DNA from: Phenylobacterium aquaticum
GTDB lineage: Bacteria > Pseudomonadota > Alphaproteobacteria > Caulobacterales > Caulobacteraceae
Reading direction: 5' to 3'
DNA: 64,000 nucleotides
Assembly: GCF_022695515.1 (NCBI RefSeq)
Contig: NZ_JALDPT010000018.1
Span: 34,071-98,070 of the forward strand
Each line of letters starts with the position of its first letter. The stretch's first letter is position 1. Both the position numbers and the translations under genes were made by a program. Positions 25,054-33,712 of the stretch are shown here, one piece after another. The notes beneath the pieces were generated by a model. It was not told the origin of the DNA and did no database searches. It saw only the letters and a program-made list of their open reading frames with translations.

Positions 25054-25377
25054 GCGGGCCTCCCAGGGATTGGAATTTCCGGTATGTTGGGCGCGTTGAC
25101 GCTGGGGGCGCCAAGCGGAACTCGACGGTTTTGACGCAGGTCAAAAAAAAGCCCGGCAGTGCGCCGGGCTGTTTGAAGTCGGTGATGGTGGGGTGTCTTC
25201 AAGGAAGACAACGACAGACTCTGCTCCCCTGGTGAACCAAAGGTTAATTGGGCGGATTCAGACTCATTAATCGCCCAAAAGGACAGAATGCCGCATAGGA
25301 AGGCGCTGGTCGGGATAGGGCGGCTGGCGGCAAGAGGGGCGGGTCCGCGGGATTGGCGGGGCCGGAGACGGGGCGAA
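25054..25377. other. 324-bp divergent intergenic region
   Basis: Lies between the lipocalin-fold gene and mpl. It holds a strong minus-strand terminator at 25143-25170 and an AT-richer stretch at 25230-25300 with TTAA motifs (GGTTAATTGG and CATTAATCG). No convincing gene is visible. The terminator implies a short minus-strand transcript starting within this gap. Confidence 0.6.
25143..25170 (-). terminator. Strong terminator with no assigned upstream gene
   Basis: On the minus strand AGCCCGGC, 5-nt loop, GCCGGGCT followed by eight T residues in all. The nearest minus-strand gene upstream (TetR, from 27323) ends at 26766, with mpl on the other strand between, so the terminator must serve a small RNA or act as an attenuator for the lipocalin-fold gene starting at 25053. 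Confidence 0.75.
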
Positions 25378-26775
25378 ATGCGCATACATTTCACAGGTAT
25401 AGCGGGGGCCGGCATGAGCGCGGCGGCCCTGATGATGCGCGACGCCGGCCATCAGGTGTCAGGATCCGACCAGGACGTGTTTCCGCCCATGTCGACCTAT
25501 GTGGCGGGCCTGGGCTTCCCGGTCGTTTACCGATTCGACGCGGCGAATCTCCCGCAGGACCTCGACATCCTGGTGCTGGGCGCCAGCGCCAAGCTGGGCG
25601 GAGACGACAATCCCGAGGTCGCGGCGGCCCGCGCCCGGGGCGTGAAGATCACCACTTTCGCCGAACTGGTGGGGGAGGCGACGGCCAAGCGCGTGAACAC
25701 AGTGGTCGCCGGCTCGTTCGGAAAGTCCACCTGCACGGCCCTGCTGGCCCATGTGCTGCACCAGGCGGGCGTCGACGCCGGCTGGATGATCGGGGCGATC
25801 TCGCCGTCGCTTCCCGCCACCGGCCATTGGGGCACGGCGCCGGACATGGTGCTGGAGGGCGACGAATATGTGGTGAGCCAGAGCGACCACCGCTCCAAGT
25901 TCGCCCTCTATCACCCCGACCACCTGCTGCTGACCTCGCTGATCCACGACCACGTCAACGTGTTCCCGACCTTCGCAGAGTACGAGGCGCCGTTCCGCGA
26001 CCTGCTGAGGGGCCTGCCGGCGGCCGGCGTGGCGGTGATGCGCGAGCACCCGGCGATCCGCGCCGTAGCCGGTGAGACCGCCGCCCGCATCGTCTGGTAC
26101 GACACTGAGCCCTGCGACGGCTGGTTCAGCCGCGACGTGGTCTATGGTGAGACCACCCGCTTCACCCTGGTCGGGCCCGGCGGGCGCACCCTGCCGCTGG
26201 CGACCTCCCTGCTGGGCGCCCACAACATCGAGAACATCGTCGGCGTCAGCGCCTATCTGCTGGAGCGCGGCCTGGTGAGCGAGGCCGCCCTGGCCGCGGC
26301 CCTGGCGAGCTTCGGCGGCATTCGCCGCAGGCTGGACCGGCTGACCACCACCTCGCGCGTCCCCCTGATCGAAGGCTTCGGCTCCTCCTACGAGAAGGCC
26401 CGCTCGGCCATCGAGGCCCTGCAGCTGCACTATCCCGACCGCCCCCTGACGGTGGTGTTCGAACCCCACACCTTCTCCTGGCGCTCCCGCGACGCGCTCG
26501 GCTGGTACGACACGGTGTTCGAGGGCGCGGCCCGCGTGCTGGTGATCCCGCCGCCGGAGCACGGGGCGGCCAGCCATCACCAGTCCAGCTATGACGAGAT
26601 TCTCGCCCGCGTCGCCGCCACCGGCGTACCGAGCCGGGGCGTCCGGACTGCGGAGCAGGCAACCGCGGCGCTCAGCGAGCTCGAGGGCGACGAGATCGTC
26701 CTCCTTCTGTCCTCAGGCCCCCTGCTGGGCCTGCCGGACAGCCTGCCGGCCGTGATGGACCGCTTCTACGGCTGA
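25378..26775 (+). CDS. mpl: UDP-N-acetylmuramate:L-alanyl-gamma-D-glutamyl-meso-diaminopimelate ligase Mpl
   Basis: 465-residue Mur-ligase family enzyme that recycles the murein tripeptide by attaching it to UDP-MurNAc. N-terminal Rossmann-type domain starts MRIHFTGIAGAGMSAAALMM; the ATP loop is AGSFGKSTCTALLAHVL (GKST in place of the usual GKTT); central motif VLEGDEYVVSQSDHRSKF is diagnostic for Mpl as against MurC. The C-terminal domain has VFEPHTFSWRSRD. The ATG at 25378 aligns with the family start; an earlier in-frame ATG would add 30 low-quality residues. It overlaps the convergent TetR gene by 10 nt. Confidence 0.92.
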   Translation: MRIHFTGIAGAGMSAAALMMRDAGHQVSGSDQDVFPPMSTYVAGLGFPVVYRFDAANLPQDLDILVLGASAKLGGDDNPEVAAARARGVKITTFAELVGEATAKRVNTVVAGSFGKSTCTALLAHVLHQAGVDAGWMIGAISPSLPATGHWGTAPDMVLEGDEYVVSQSDHRSKFALYHPDHLLLTSLIHDHVNVFPTFAEYEAPFRDLLRGLPAAGVAVMREHPAIRAVAGETAARIVWYDTEPCDGWFSRDVVYGETTRFTLVGPGGRTLPLATSLLGAHNIENIVGVSAYLLERGLVSEAALAAALASFGGIRRRLDRLTTTSRVPLIEGFGSSYEKARSAIEALQLHYPDRPLTVVFEPHTFSWRSRDALGWYDTVFEGAARVLVIPPPEHGAASHHQSSYDEILARVAATGVPSRGVRTAEQATAALSELEGDEIVLLLSSGPLLGLPDSLPAVMDRFYG

Positions 26776-27323
26776 AGATCGCGACGGCTGGCGTCGAGCG
26801 CGGTCGACAGAATCTCGCGGGCCAGCGGGCTGTCGTCCGGCAGGGCGCGGGCCAGGATCATGGCGCCGGCCATGCGGCTGAACAGGGCGATGGCGTCGGC
26901 CCGCTGGGTCTCGCCCGCCGGCAGGCGTTCGGCCACAGAGGCGAAGATCCGCTCCAGACCCTCGGCGAACACCGCCTTGACCGGCTCTGGCTGGCGCGCC
27001 GCGTCTCCGCCCAGGGCGGCGGCGGGGCAGGTGCGGCCCGGCGCCCGGCGCGCCGCATCGGACAGATAGCCGGTGACCAGCTCGTCCAGGCTGCGGGCCT
27101 TGGCCCGCTCGGCGTCCATGCTGCGAAAGGCGTGGTCCAGGGCCTCGGCGGCGAGCGCCTCCTTGGAGTCGAAGTGATTGTAGAAGCCGCCATGGGTGAA
27201 GCCGGCGGCCTTCATCAGCTCGCCCACCGCCACGCCCTCGAAGCCCCGCTCGCGGAACAGCCGGGCGGCGACCTCCACCACCTTGTCGTGGTTCTCCTGG
27301 GCCTGGCTGCGGCTGATGCGCAT
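26766..27323 (-). CDS. TetR-family transcriptional regulator
   Basis: 185 residues. The HTH lies near the N-terminus (VGELMKAAGFTHGGFYNHFDSKEAL), with the well-conserved GFYNHF recognition helix of the TetR group that includes AcrR/NemR-like repressors. The ligand domain has two cysteines only in part (RTCPAAAL). AAAGG precedes ATG 27323; an earlier start at 27380 would run through the palindrome and is unlikely. It faces a tautomerase gene across two ATGATG-type palindromes, so autoregulation plus control of that gene is likely. Confidence 0.9.
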   Translation of the reverse strand: MRISRSQAQENHDKVVEVAARLFRERGFEGVAVGELMKAAGFTHGGFYNHFDSKEALAAEALDHAFRSMDAERAKARSLDELVTGYLSDAARRAPGRTCPAAALGGDAARQPEPVKAVFAEGLERIFASVAERLPAGETQRADAIALFSRMAGAMILARALPDDSPLAREILSTALDASRRDLQP

Positions 27324-27337
27324 GGCGGTCGCCTTTC

Positions 27338-27353
27338 GATGATGTGCATCATC
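27338..27353. promoter_or_regulatory. TetR operator candidate, proximal
   Basis: GATGATG-TG-CATCATC, an inverted repeat 15 nt ahead of the TetR start codon. Same half-site as the perfect palindrome at 27411. Confidence 0.6.
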
Positions 27354-27410
27354 AATAATCCGTGAGCGCGCCGATTTCAAGCGCAGGACGGATTGTCCCT
27401 CGGGTTTAAA

Positions 27411-27428
27411 TGATGATGATCATCATCA
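27411..27428. promoter_or_regulatory. TetR operator candidate, perfect 18-bp palindrome
   Basis: TGATGATGATCATCATCA is fully self-complementary and sits 45 nt ahead of the tautomerase start. Spacing to the proximal site is about 73 bp centre to centre, close to seven helical turns, so both could be bound on one face. Confidence 0.65.
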
Positions 27429-27473
27429 ATGAGTCCGGCGGGAATGGCCTGCGGACCAGCAGGGACATCCGTC

Positions 27474-27908
27474 ATGCCGCTTTGGAAGCTCTATCACCCG
27501 CCCGGCGCCTTCTCGGCCGAGGACAAGAAGGCGATGTCGACCGCCATCACCGCCCTCTATGCGCGGCTGCCGAAGTTCTATGTGGGGGTGATCTTCGAGG
27601 AGGTGGCGCCGGCCAATTTCTATGTGGGCGGCGAGAGCCGGGACAATTTCGTCCGCATCTGGATCGACCACATCGCCCGGACCCTGCCGACCCCGGAAGC
27701 CCGGGCGCGATGCGTGGCGGCCTTCGACGCGACCCTGGCGCCCTATATCCGCGACCGCGGGCTCGACTGGGAGTTCCACATCGACGAGACGCCCTTCGAC
27801 CTCTGGTCCATCCAGGGCTACCGGCCGCCGGCCGCGGACTCCGAGGCCGAGAAGCGCTGGATCGCGGAGAACCGACCCAGCGCCTATGCGACGGAGCCGG
27901 CGGTCTGA
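27474..27908 (+). CDS. Tautomerase-superfamily protein (cis-CaaD-like)
   Basis: 144 residues. Start ATG 27474 gives MPLWKLYHPPGAFS: after Met removal the catalytic Pro1 is exposed, as in the tautomerase superfamily. The two beta-alpha-beta halves and the length match cis-3-chloroacrylic-acid-dehalogenase-type members; FYVGGESRDNFVRIWIDHIAR is the conserved middle. Upstream in-frame ATG 27429 would bury Pro1 and is rejected. Likely induced when TetR releases the palindromes. Substrate unknown. Confidence 0.8.
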   Translation: MPLWKLYHPPGAFSAEDKKAMSTAITALYARLPKFYVGVIFEEVAPANFYVGGESRDNFVRIWIDHIARTLPTPEARARCVAAFDATLAPYIRDRGLDWEFHIDETPFDLWSIQGYRPPAADSEAEKRWIAENRPSAYATEPAV

Positions 27909-27924
27909 CCGCCGGCCCCTAGGA

Positions 27925-29258
27925 TCAGTGCCGCGGTGGGATCGGCTGGACGTATTCGTCGCTCACCGCGACATCGGCGAACATCTTCTTGCGCGGCCCC
28001 ATGTAGCCGAACAGGAAGGCCGCCACTTTCCGCATCTGGATCTCTTCCGACCCCTCGGTGATCCGATAGCGGCGGTGGTGGCGATAGATGTGCTCGAAGG
28101 GCTTGTGGCGCGAATAGCCCATGCCCCCGTGGATCTGCATGGCGCGGTCGGCGGCCTCGCAGACCAGTCGGTTGGCCCAGTAGTTACACATCGAGACCTT
28201 GTCGGAGATCTGCTTCTCGATCTCCTTGTGCTCCATGTGATCCATCTGCCAGGCGGTCTTACGGATCAACAGGCGCAGCATCTCGCACTGGGTCGAGAGT
28301 TCGACCAGCGGCCACTGGATGGCCTGGTTGTCGGACAGGGGCTTGCCGAACGGCTTGCGCTCGCGGGCGTACTTCACGCTCTCGTCGATGCAGAAGACCG
28401 CCGCCCCCAGGGACGAGGCCGCCTGGCGGATGCGATTCTGGTGCACGAAGCTCTGGCCCAGGCCCAGGCCGCGGTCGACCACGCCCCAGTAGCTGTCCTC
28501 CGGCACCCAGACGTCGGTGTAGCTGACGCGGGGGTGGTCGGTCGGCATGTTGAAGGTCCACATGTACTGCTCGACCTTCACCCCGGGCGCGTCGGCCGGG
28601 ACGATGAAGCAGGTGATGCCGGTGGCGTCCCCGTCCTTGCCGCTGGTGCGGGCGAAGACCATGCAGTGGGTGGCCACGTGCATGCCCGTCGACCACATCT
28701 TCTCGCCGTTGATCAGCCAGCCGGGCTGGCCGTCCTTCACGTGCGGGACGCGCGGGTCTCCATGAAGGTGGCGTCCGAGCCGTGATTGGGCTCGGTTAGG
28801 CCGAAGGTCGTCCGCATCTTGCCGCCGAGCACCTTCTCGCCGTCGCGGGCGTACTGGGCGTTGGTGGCGAACTCCTTGAACATCAGGATGAAGGGGTTGT
28901 TGCCGACGATCGAGTGCTCGGTCTGCAGGTCGTTGTGCAGGCCCAGGCCCTTGGCGGCCAGGTGCTCGCGGATCACCGCCATGTCCAGGTTCGAGCCGCC
29001 CTTGCCGCCCATCTCCGGCGGCCAGGCGTAGCGCAGGTGGCCGGCGTCGTCGGCGACCTTGCGGGCCTCGGCGAGCAGCTCCTCCCACTCGTGGCGGGGC
29101 AGGCCGTCGCGGTCCCAGTCGGTCCGGGCGTGCTCGCGCCGATGGTCGAAGAACCGGATGTTGTCGTCGCGGTTCTCGATCGGCTTGATCTTGTCCTCGA
29201 TGAAGGCGTCGAGCTCGGCCAGATAGGCGGTCAGCTCAGGGGACAGGTTGAAATCCAT
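27925..29258 (-). CDS. Acyl-CoA dehydrogenase (ACAD10/11 or LvaC-like), frameshifted
   Basis: Flavoprotein of about 444 residues when joined. The first frame (29258 down to about 28750) gives MDFNLSPELTAYLAELDAFI to GLTEPNHGSDATFMETRA; the second (from about 28750 to 27925) gives GWLINGEKMWSTGMH, the substrate/FAD loop and the C-terminal AMQIHGGMGYSRHKPFEHIY and YRITEGSEEIQMRK. One added base between 28744 and 28756 restores a single frame of 445 codons. It faces an APH-type kinase gene, the same pairing as in Pseudomonas LvaA/LvaC and in fused ACAD10/11. Confidence 0.85.
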
Positions 29259-29391
29259 GGTCTCACTCCCTCGGGGTGTTGGCCCCGTCGCGTTTTGGCC
29301 GGCAGGTTGGTCGTCAAAATTGGCGATTTACAAGCCGGCTGTTCGTCCTGCAGATCGTTAAATCTGAGTCAGCCGAAAGTTCCGTGGCGTC

Positions 29392-30384
29392 ATGGAAGTC
29401 GATATCGCACAAGCTCTTACGCGGCTCGCGCCGAAGCTGGGAGCGCCGGGTGGAAGTATAGAAAATCTCCAGCGCCTGTCCGGCGGCGCCAGTATGGAGA
29501 CCTGGGCCTTTACGGCCGTAGCGGAAGGTGTCCGCAAGGAGCTCATCTTGCGGCGCCGTCCTGGCCCGTTTGACGAGGAGACATCCCGCTCCACCTCGCT
29601 CGCAACCGAGGCGGCCCTGATCCGCGCGGCCGAGAAGGCCGGCGCCCCGGTCGCCCCGATCATCCATCTCGCCGAGCCCGAGGACGGTCTGGGAGAGGCC
29701 CACATCACGGCGCGAATCAGCGGCGAGACCTTGGGGCGGAAGATCGTCTCCGACCCGAAATTCGAGACTGTGCGTCCGCATCTGGCCCGCCAGTGCGGTC
29801 AGATCCTGGCGCGGATCCACTCGATTTCCCCCGAGGGGCTGCCCCTGAAGAGCGCCGATGCGCTGGGCGAACTCGACCGCTACGAGGCGGTCTATCGCCA
29901 CTCCGGCGCCGAGCGGCCGATCCTGGAACTGGCCTTTCAGTATCTGCGCAAGGCGACGCCGCCACCGATCCAGGACGTGGTGCTGCACGCCGACTTCCGG
30001 AACGGCAATCTGATGGTCGACCCCGACAAGGGGGTCGCCGCGGTGTTGGACTGGGAGCTCTCGCACCTGGGTGATCCGGCCGAGGACCTGTCCTGGCTCT
30101 GCGTCAATTCCTGGCGGTTCGGGCGCAGCGACAAGCCGGTCGGCGGCTTCGGCGAGTATCAGGAGCTGCTGGAGGGCTACGCCGAGGCCGGCGGCGCTGA
30201 GATCCCGCTGTCGCGGGTGCTCTATTGGCAGACCCTGGGCTCCCTCAAATGGGGGGTGATGTGCCTGATGATGTACGAGAGCTACGCCTCGGGCGGCACG
30301 ACCTCCGTCGAACGGCCGATGATCGGCCGCCGGGTCTCGGAAACCGAGATCGATCTTGTCCATCTGATGGAGGCCGGCCTGTGA
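29392..30384 (+). CDS. APH-family phosphotransferase (LvaA-like, acyl-CoA metabolism)
   Basis: 330-residue kinase-like protein. LQRLSGGASMETWAF is the nucleotide loop, VLHADFRNGNLMVD the catalytic loop (Asp) and AAVLDWELSHLGDPAEDLSW the metal-binding loop; all catalytic residues are present. Members beside acyl-CoA dehydrogenases phosphorylate hydroxyacyl-CoA (LvaA in levulinate catabolism) rather than antibiotics. Its stop overlaps the next start (GTGA), so it is coupled to the DUF6285 gene. Confidence 0.85.
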   Translation: MEVDIAQALTRLAPKLGAPGGSIENLQRLSGGASMETWAFTAVAEGVRKELILRRRPGPFDEETSRSTSLATEAALIRAAEKAGAPVAPIIHLAEPEDGLGEAHITARISGETLGRKIVSDPKFETVRPHLARQCGQILARIHSISPEGLPLKSADALGELDRYEAVYRHSGAERPILELAFQYLRKATPPPIQDVVLHADFRNGNLMVDPDKGVAAVLDWELSHLGDPAEDLSWLCVNSWRFGRSDKPVGGFGEYQELLEGYAEAGGAEIPLSRVLYWQTLGSLKWGVMCLMMYESYASGGTTSVERPMIGRRVSETEIDLVHLMEAGL

Positions 30385-30743
30385 TTGAACATCCGAAAGC
30401 CGAGGAACTGGTCGAGGCCGTCTCCAAGTGGATCGACAGCGTGCGTCCGAGCCTGCCGCCCCGCGACGCCTTCCTGGCCCGCGTGGCCGTGAATGTGCTG
30501 GGCGTGGTGCAGCGCGAGCTGGCTCTGGGCCCGGCGGCCGAGGCCAATGCGGTGCGTCGCCTGCGGGACCTGCTGGGCCAGGAGGGCGACTTCCAGGCCC
30601 TGAACGCCCAGCTGTGCGAGGCCATCCGCAGCGGCGAGATGGGGGTGGAGACGCCTGGACTGCTGGCCGCGCTCAAGGCCAACATCACCGAGCAGATCGC
30701 CATCGACCAGCCGAACTACGTTTCGGTGCGGCCCGCGACCTAG
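30381..30743 (+). CDS. DUF6285 protein, likely partner of the APH-type kinase (LvaB-like)
   Basis: 120-residue helical cytoplasmic protein; GTG start inside the kinase stop (GTGA). PKAEELVEAVSKWI, ARVAVNVLGVVQRELALGP and EANAVRRLRDLLG match DUF6285, which I know only as a companion of these kinases. In Pseudomonas the small LvaB protein works with LvaA. The equivalence is inference from size, order and coupling. Confidence 0.75.
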   Translation: MIEHPKAEELVEAVSKWIDSVRPSLPPRDAFLARVAVNVLGVVQRELALGPAAEANAVRRLRDLLGQEGDFQALNAQLCEAIRSGEMGVETPGLLAALKANITEQIAIDQPNYVSVRPAT

Positions 30744-30775
30744 CGGAAGGCGGCGTTCGGCGGTAAGCGCGGGTC

Positions 30776-32011
30776 ATGAGTCTGACCCGCGCGGCCTGCG
30801 AGGCCCTCGATCGCGACGATCCCCTGGCGGCCCGTCGGGACCTGTTCGATCTGCCCGAGGGGCTGATCTATCTGGACGGCAATTCGCTGGGCGCCTTGCC
30901 GCGGAATGTCGGCGTGCGCCTGTCGGCCGCCGTGACCGGGGAGTGGGGGCGGGGCCTGATCCGCAGCTGGAACACGGCCGACTGGATCGGCCTGCCGGCG
31001 CGGGTGGGGGGCAGGATTGCCCGGCTGGTCGGCGCCGAGGCCGACGAGGTGATCTGCGCCGACTCCACCTCCGTGAACATCTTCAAGCTGGCGGCCGCCG
31101 CCCTGGCCATGCGGCCGGGCCGCAAGGTCATCCTGTCGGAGCCCGGCAACTTCCCGACCGATCTCTACGTGCTCCAGGGCCTGGCCGAATTCGCTGGCGA
31201 CGTGGAGCTGCGCACCCTGCCGGCGGACCAGATCCCCGCGGCCCTCGACGACCAGGTCGCCCTGCTGCTGTTGACCCAGGTCCACTACAAGACCGGCCGC
31301 CTGCACGACATGGCGGGGCTGACCCGTCGCGCACACGAGGTTGGCGCCCTAACGCTCTGGGATCTCAGCCATTCGGCCGGGGCGTTGCCGGTCGATCTGA
31401 ACGGCTGCGAGGCCGATCTGGCGGTAGGCTGCGGCTACAAGTATCTGAACGGCGGCCCCGGCGCCCCGGCCTTCGCCTTCGTCGCGCGGCGCCACCATGA
31501 GGCCTTCCGCTCGCCCCTCTCAGGCTGGATGGGCCATGCGCGGCCCTTCGAATTTGTGGACGCCTATGAACCCGGCCAGGGGCTGGCGCGGGCCCTGTGC
31601 GGCACGCCGCCGGTGCTGGGGATGACGGCCCTGGAGGCGGCGCTGGAGGCCTTCGACGGGATCGACATGGCGGCGCTCCGGGCCAAGTCGATGCGGCTCG
31701 GCGACCTGTTCCTGGATCTGGTCGAGGCGCGCTGCGCCGCTCATGGCTTCGCCATCGCCTGCCCGAGGGATGCGACCGCGCGGGGCAGCCAGGTCGCGCT
31801 CGCCCATGCCGAGGGCTACGCCATCATGCAGGCCCTGATCGCCCGCGAGGTCATTGGCGATTTCCGCGCCCCCGACATCCTGCGTTTCGGCTTCACGCCG
31901 CTCTATGTCCGCCATGTCGATGTCTGGGACGCCGTCGACCGGCTGGTCCTGGTCATGGACCAGGGCGAATGGCGGGACCCCAAGTTCCATCAGAAGGCGG
32001 CCGTCACATGA
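30776..32011 (+). CDS. kynU: Kynureninase
   Basis: 411-residue PLP enzyme cleaving kynurenine to anthranilate and alanine. IYLDGNSLGALP opens the fold, ADSTSVNIFKL and LWDLSHSAGALPVDL bind PLP, and the Schiff-base Lys is in GCGYKYLNGGPGAPAF. Its stop overlaps the kynA start (ATGA). First gene of a tryptophan-catabolic operon. Confidence 0.95.
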   Translation: MSLTRAACEALDRDDPLAARRDLFDLPEGLIYLDGNSLGALPRNVGVRLSAAVTGEWGRGLIRSWNTADWIGLPARVGGRIARLVGAEADEVICADSTSVNIFKLAAAALAMRPGRKVILSEPGNFPTDLYVLQGLAEFAGDVELRTLPADQIPAALDDQVALLLLTQVHYKTGRLHDMAGLTRRAHEVGALTLWDLSHSAGALPVDLNGCEADLAVGCGYKYLNGGPGAPAFAFVARRHHEAFRSPLSGWMGHARPFEFVDAYEPGQGLARALCGTPPVLGMTALEAALEAFDGIDMAALRAKSMRLGDLFLDLVEARCAAHGFAIACPRDATARGSQVALAHAEGYAIMQALIAREVIGDFRAPDILRFGFTPLYVRHVDVWDAVDRLVLVMDQGEWRDPKFHQKAAVT

Positions 32012-32814
32012 CCGAACAGATCCACGCCCGCCCCGACATCAGCTACGGCCAGTACCTGGACCTGGACAAGCTCCTGTCCGCCCAGAACCCGCGCTCGCCG
32101 GTGCATGACGAGCTCCTGTTCATCATCATCCACCAGGCCTCGGAGCTGTGGCTCAAGCTCTCGATCCACGAGCTGGCCGCCGCGCGCGCCCACATCGCGG
32201 CGGACGATCTGGGCCCGGCCTTCAAGATGATCGCCCGGGTCAGCCGCATCCAGGGCCAGCTGATCCAGTCCTGGGACGTGCTGGCCACCATGACCCCCAG
32301 CGAATACGCCCTGATCCGGCCGCACCTGGGCCAGAGCTCCGGCTTCCAGTCGCATCAGTACCGGATGCTGGAGTTCCTGATGGGGGCCAAGGACGCCGAC
32401 ATGCTGCGGGTCCATGAGGACACCCCCGCCCACGCCGCCCTGTCGACCGAGCTGTCGGCGCCCAGCCTCTATGACGAGTGCGTGCGCCTGCTGGCCCGGC
32501 GCGGCTTCGCCATTCCGGCGGTGGTGCTGGACCGCGACCTGCGCACGCCGCACGAGGCCGATCCCGCGGTCATGACCGCCTGGGCCGAGGTCTATCGCGA
32601 TCCCGACCGCCACTGGGACCTCTATGAACTGGCCGAAAAGCTGGTCGATCTGGAGTTCCGGTTCCAGCAGTGGCGGTTCGCCCACCTCAAAACCGTTGAG
32701 CGGATCATCGGATTCAAGGGAGGGACAGGCGGCTCGTCCGGCGCCACCTATCTCGCCCGCGCCCTGCAGGCCTCGTTCTTCCCCGAGCTGTTCCAGGTGC
32801 GCACCAACCTCTGA
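32008..32814 (+). CDS. kynA: Tryptophan 2,3-dioxygenase
   Basis: 268-residue haem enzyme opening the indole ring to N-formylkynurenine. YGQYLDLDKLLSAQ, the distal-side HDELLFIIIHQASELWLKL, and FQQWRFAHLKTVERIIGFKG with the axial His, then GGTGGSSGATYL, are the full family set. The ATG overlaps the kynU stop by four bases, so start and operon are well supported. Confidence 0.96.
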   Translation: MTEQIHARPDISYGQYLDLDKLLSAQNPRSPVHDELLFIIIHQASELWLKLSIHELAAARAHIAADDLGPAFKMIARVSRIQGQLIQSWDVLATMTPSEYALIRPHLGQSSGFQSHQYRMLEFLMGAKDADMLRVHEDTPAHAALSTELSAPSLYDECVRLLARRGFAIPAVVLDRDLRTPHEADPAVMTAWAEVYRDPDRHWDLYELAEKLVDLEFRFQQWRFAHLKTVERIIGFKGGTGGSSGATYLARALQASFFPELFQVRTNL

Positions 32815-32827
32815 TCGGGACAGGACC

Positions 32828-33694
32828 ATGGACGCGGACGGCATCAGCTTCGGCTTTCGGGATGTGGGCGGGCTCAGGCTGCATGTCGCCGAGGCCGGGC
32901 CGCCGGACGGGCCCCTGGTCATCCTGCTGCACGGCTTTCCGGAATTCTGGTTCGGCTGGCGGGCCCAGATCCCGGCGCTCGCGGCCGCGGGCTTCCGGGT
33001 GATCGCCCCGGACCAGCGCGGCTATAGTCTCAGTGATAAGCCGGCCGGCGCCTCAGCCTATCGGCTGGACCTCCTAGCTCGTGACGTCTTCGGCCTGGCG
33101 GACGCCTATGGCCGGACGACCTTCAGCCTGGTCGGCCATGACTGGGGCGCTGCGGTGGCCTGGTGGGCGGCGACCTTGCAGCCTGAACGGGTCGGGCGGC
33201 TGGCGATCCTGAATGCGCCCCATCCGGCGCTCTGGCGTCGCGCCATGCTGGAAGATCCGGTTCAGCGCGCCAAGAGCCGCTACGTCCAGTTGCTGCGCCT
33301 GCCCTGGCTGCCGGAGCTGATGCTGTGGGCCGGCGGCTATCGGGGCCTTTCCCAGGCTCTGGAGGGCGCGGCCCGGCCGGAGGCCTTTGGCGCGGCTGAG
33401 CTTGCGCATTATCACGACGCCTGGCGCCGGCCCGGCGCGCTGACCGGCGCCCTGAACTGGTACCGCGCCCTGTTCCTGCAGCCCTTGCCGGTTCCCGCCC
33501 CGGGAAGCCTGGTCACCCCGACCCTGGTGCTCTGGGGCGACCGCGACGCCTATGCCGAGCCGCGGCTCGCCGAGGAGAGCGCGGCCCTGTGTGCGAACGC
33601 CTCCGTTCGCCATTTTCCGGACGCCACCCATTGGCTGGCCCATGACGAACCCGCGGCGGTCTCCGAGGCCCTGACCGCCTTCCTGTCGGCCTGA
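32828..33694 (+). CDS. Alpha/beta hydrolase, epoxide-hydrolase-like
   Basis: 288 residues. HGFPEFWFGWRAQIP carries the HGxP oxyanion motif and VGHDWGAAVAWW the aspartate nucleophile (Asp, not Ser), which points to an epoxide hydrolase or dehalogenase. The acid and base lie in LVLWGDRDAY and DATHWLAHDEP. It begins 14 nt after kynA and ends 19 nt before kynB, so it sits inside the kynurenine operon, an unusual place. Confidence 0.88.
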   Translation: MDADGISFGFRDVGGLRLHVAEAGPPDGPLVILLHGFPEFWFGWRAQIPALAAAGFRVIAPDQRGYSLSDKPAGASAYRLDLLARDVFGLADAYGRTTFSLVGHDWGAAVAWWAATLQPERVGRLAILNAPHPALWRRAMLEDPVQRAKSRYVQLLRLPWLPELMLWAGGYRGLSQALEGAARPEAFGAAELAHYHDAWRRPGALTGALNWYRALFLQPLPVPAPGSLVTPTLVLWGDRDAYAEPRLAEESAALCANASVRHFPDATHWLAHDEPAAVSEALTAFLSA

Positions 33695-33712
33695 GCGAGA
33701 GAGCCCCGACCC

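Noticed and set aside
25142..25215. Possible histidine-leader attenuator (three His codons before a terminator)
   Set aside because: Only three His codons, no clear start codon, and the downstream gene is not a his gene.
27429..27473. Upstream in-frame ATG for the tautomerase
   Set aside because: It would hide the catalytic N-terminal proline and begins directly at the operator palindrome.
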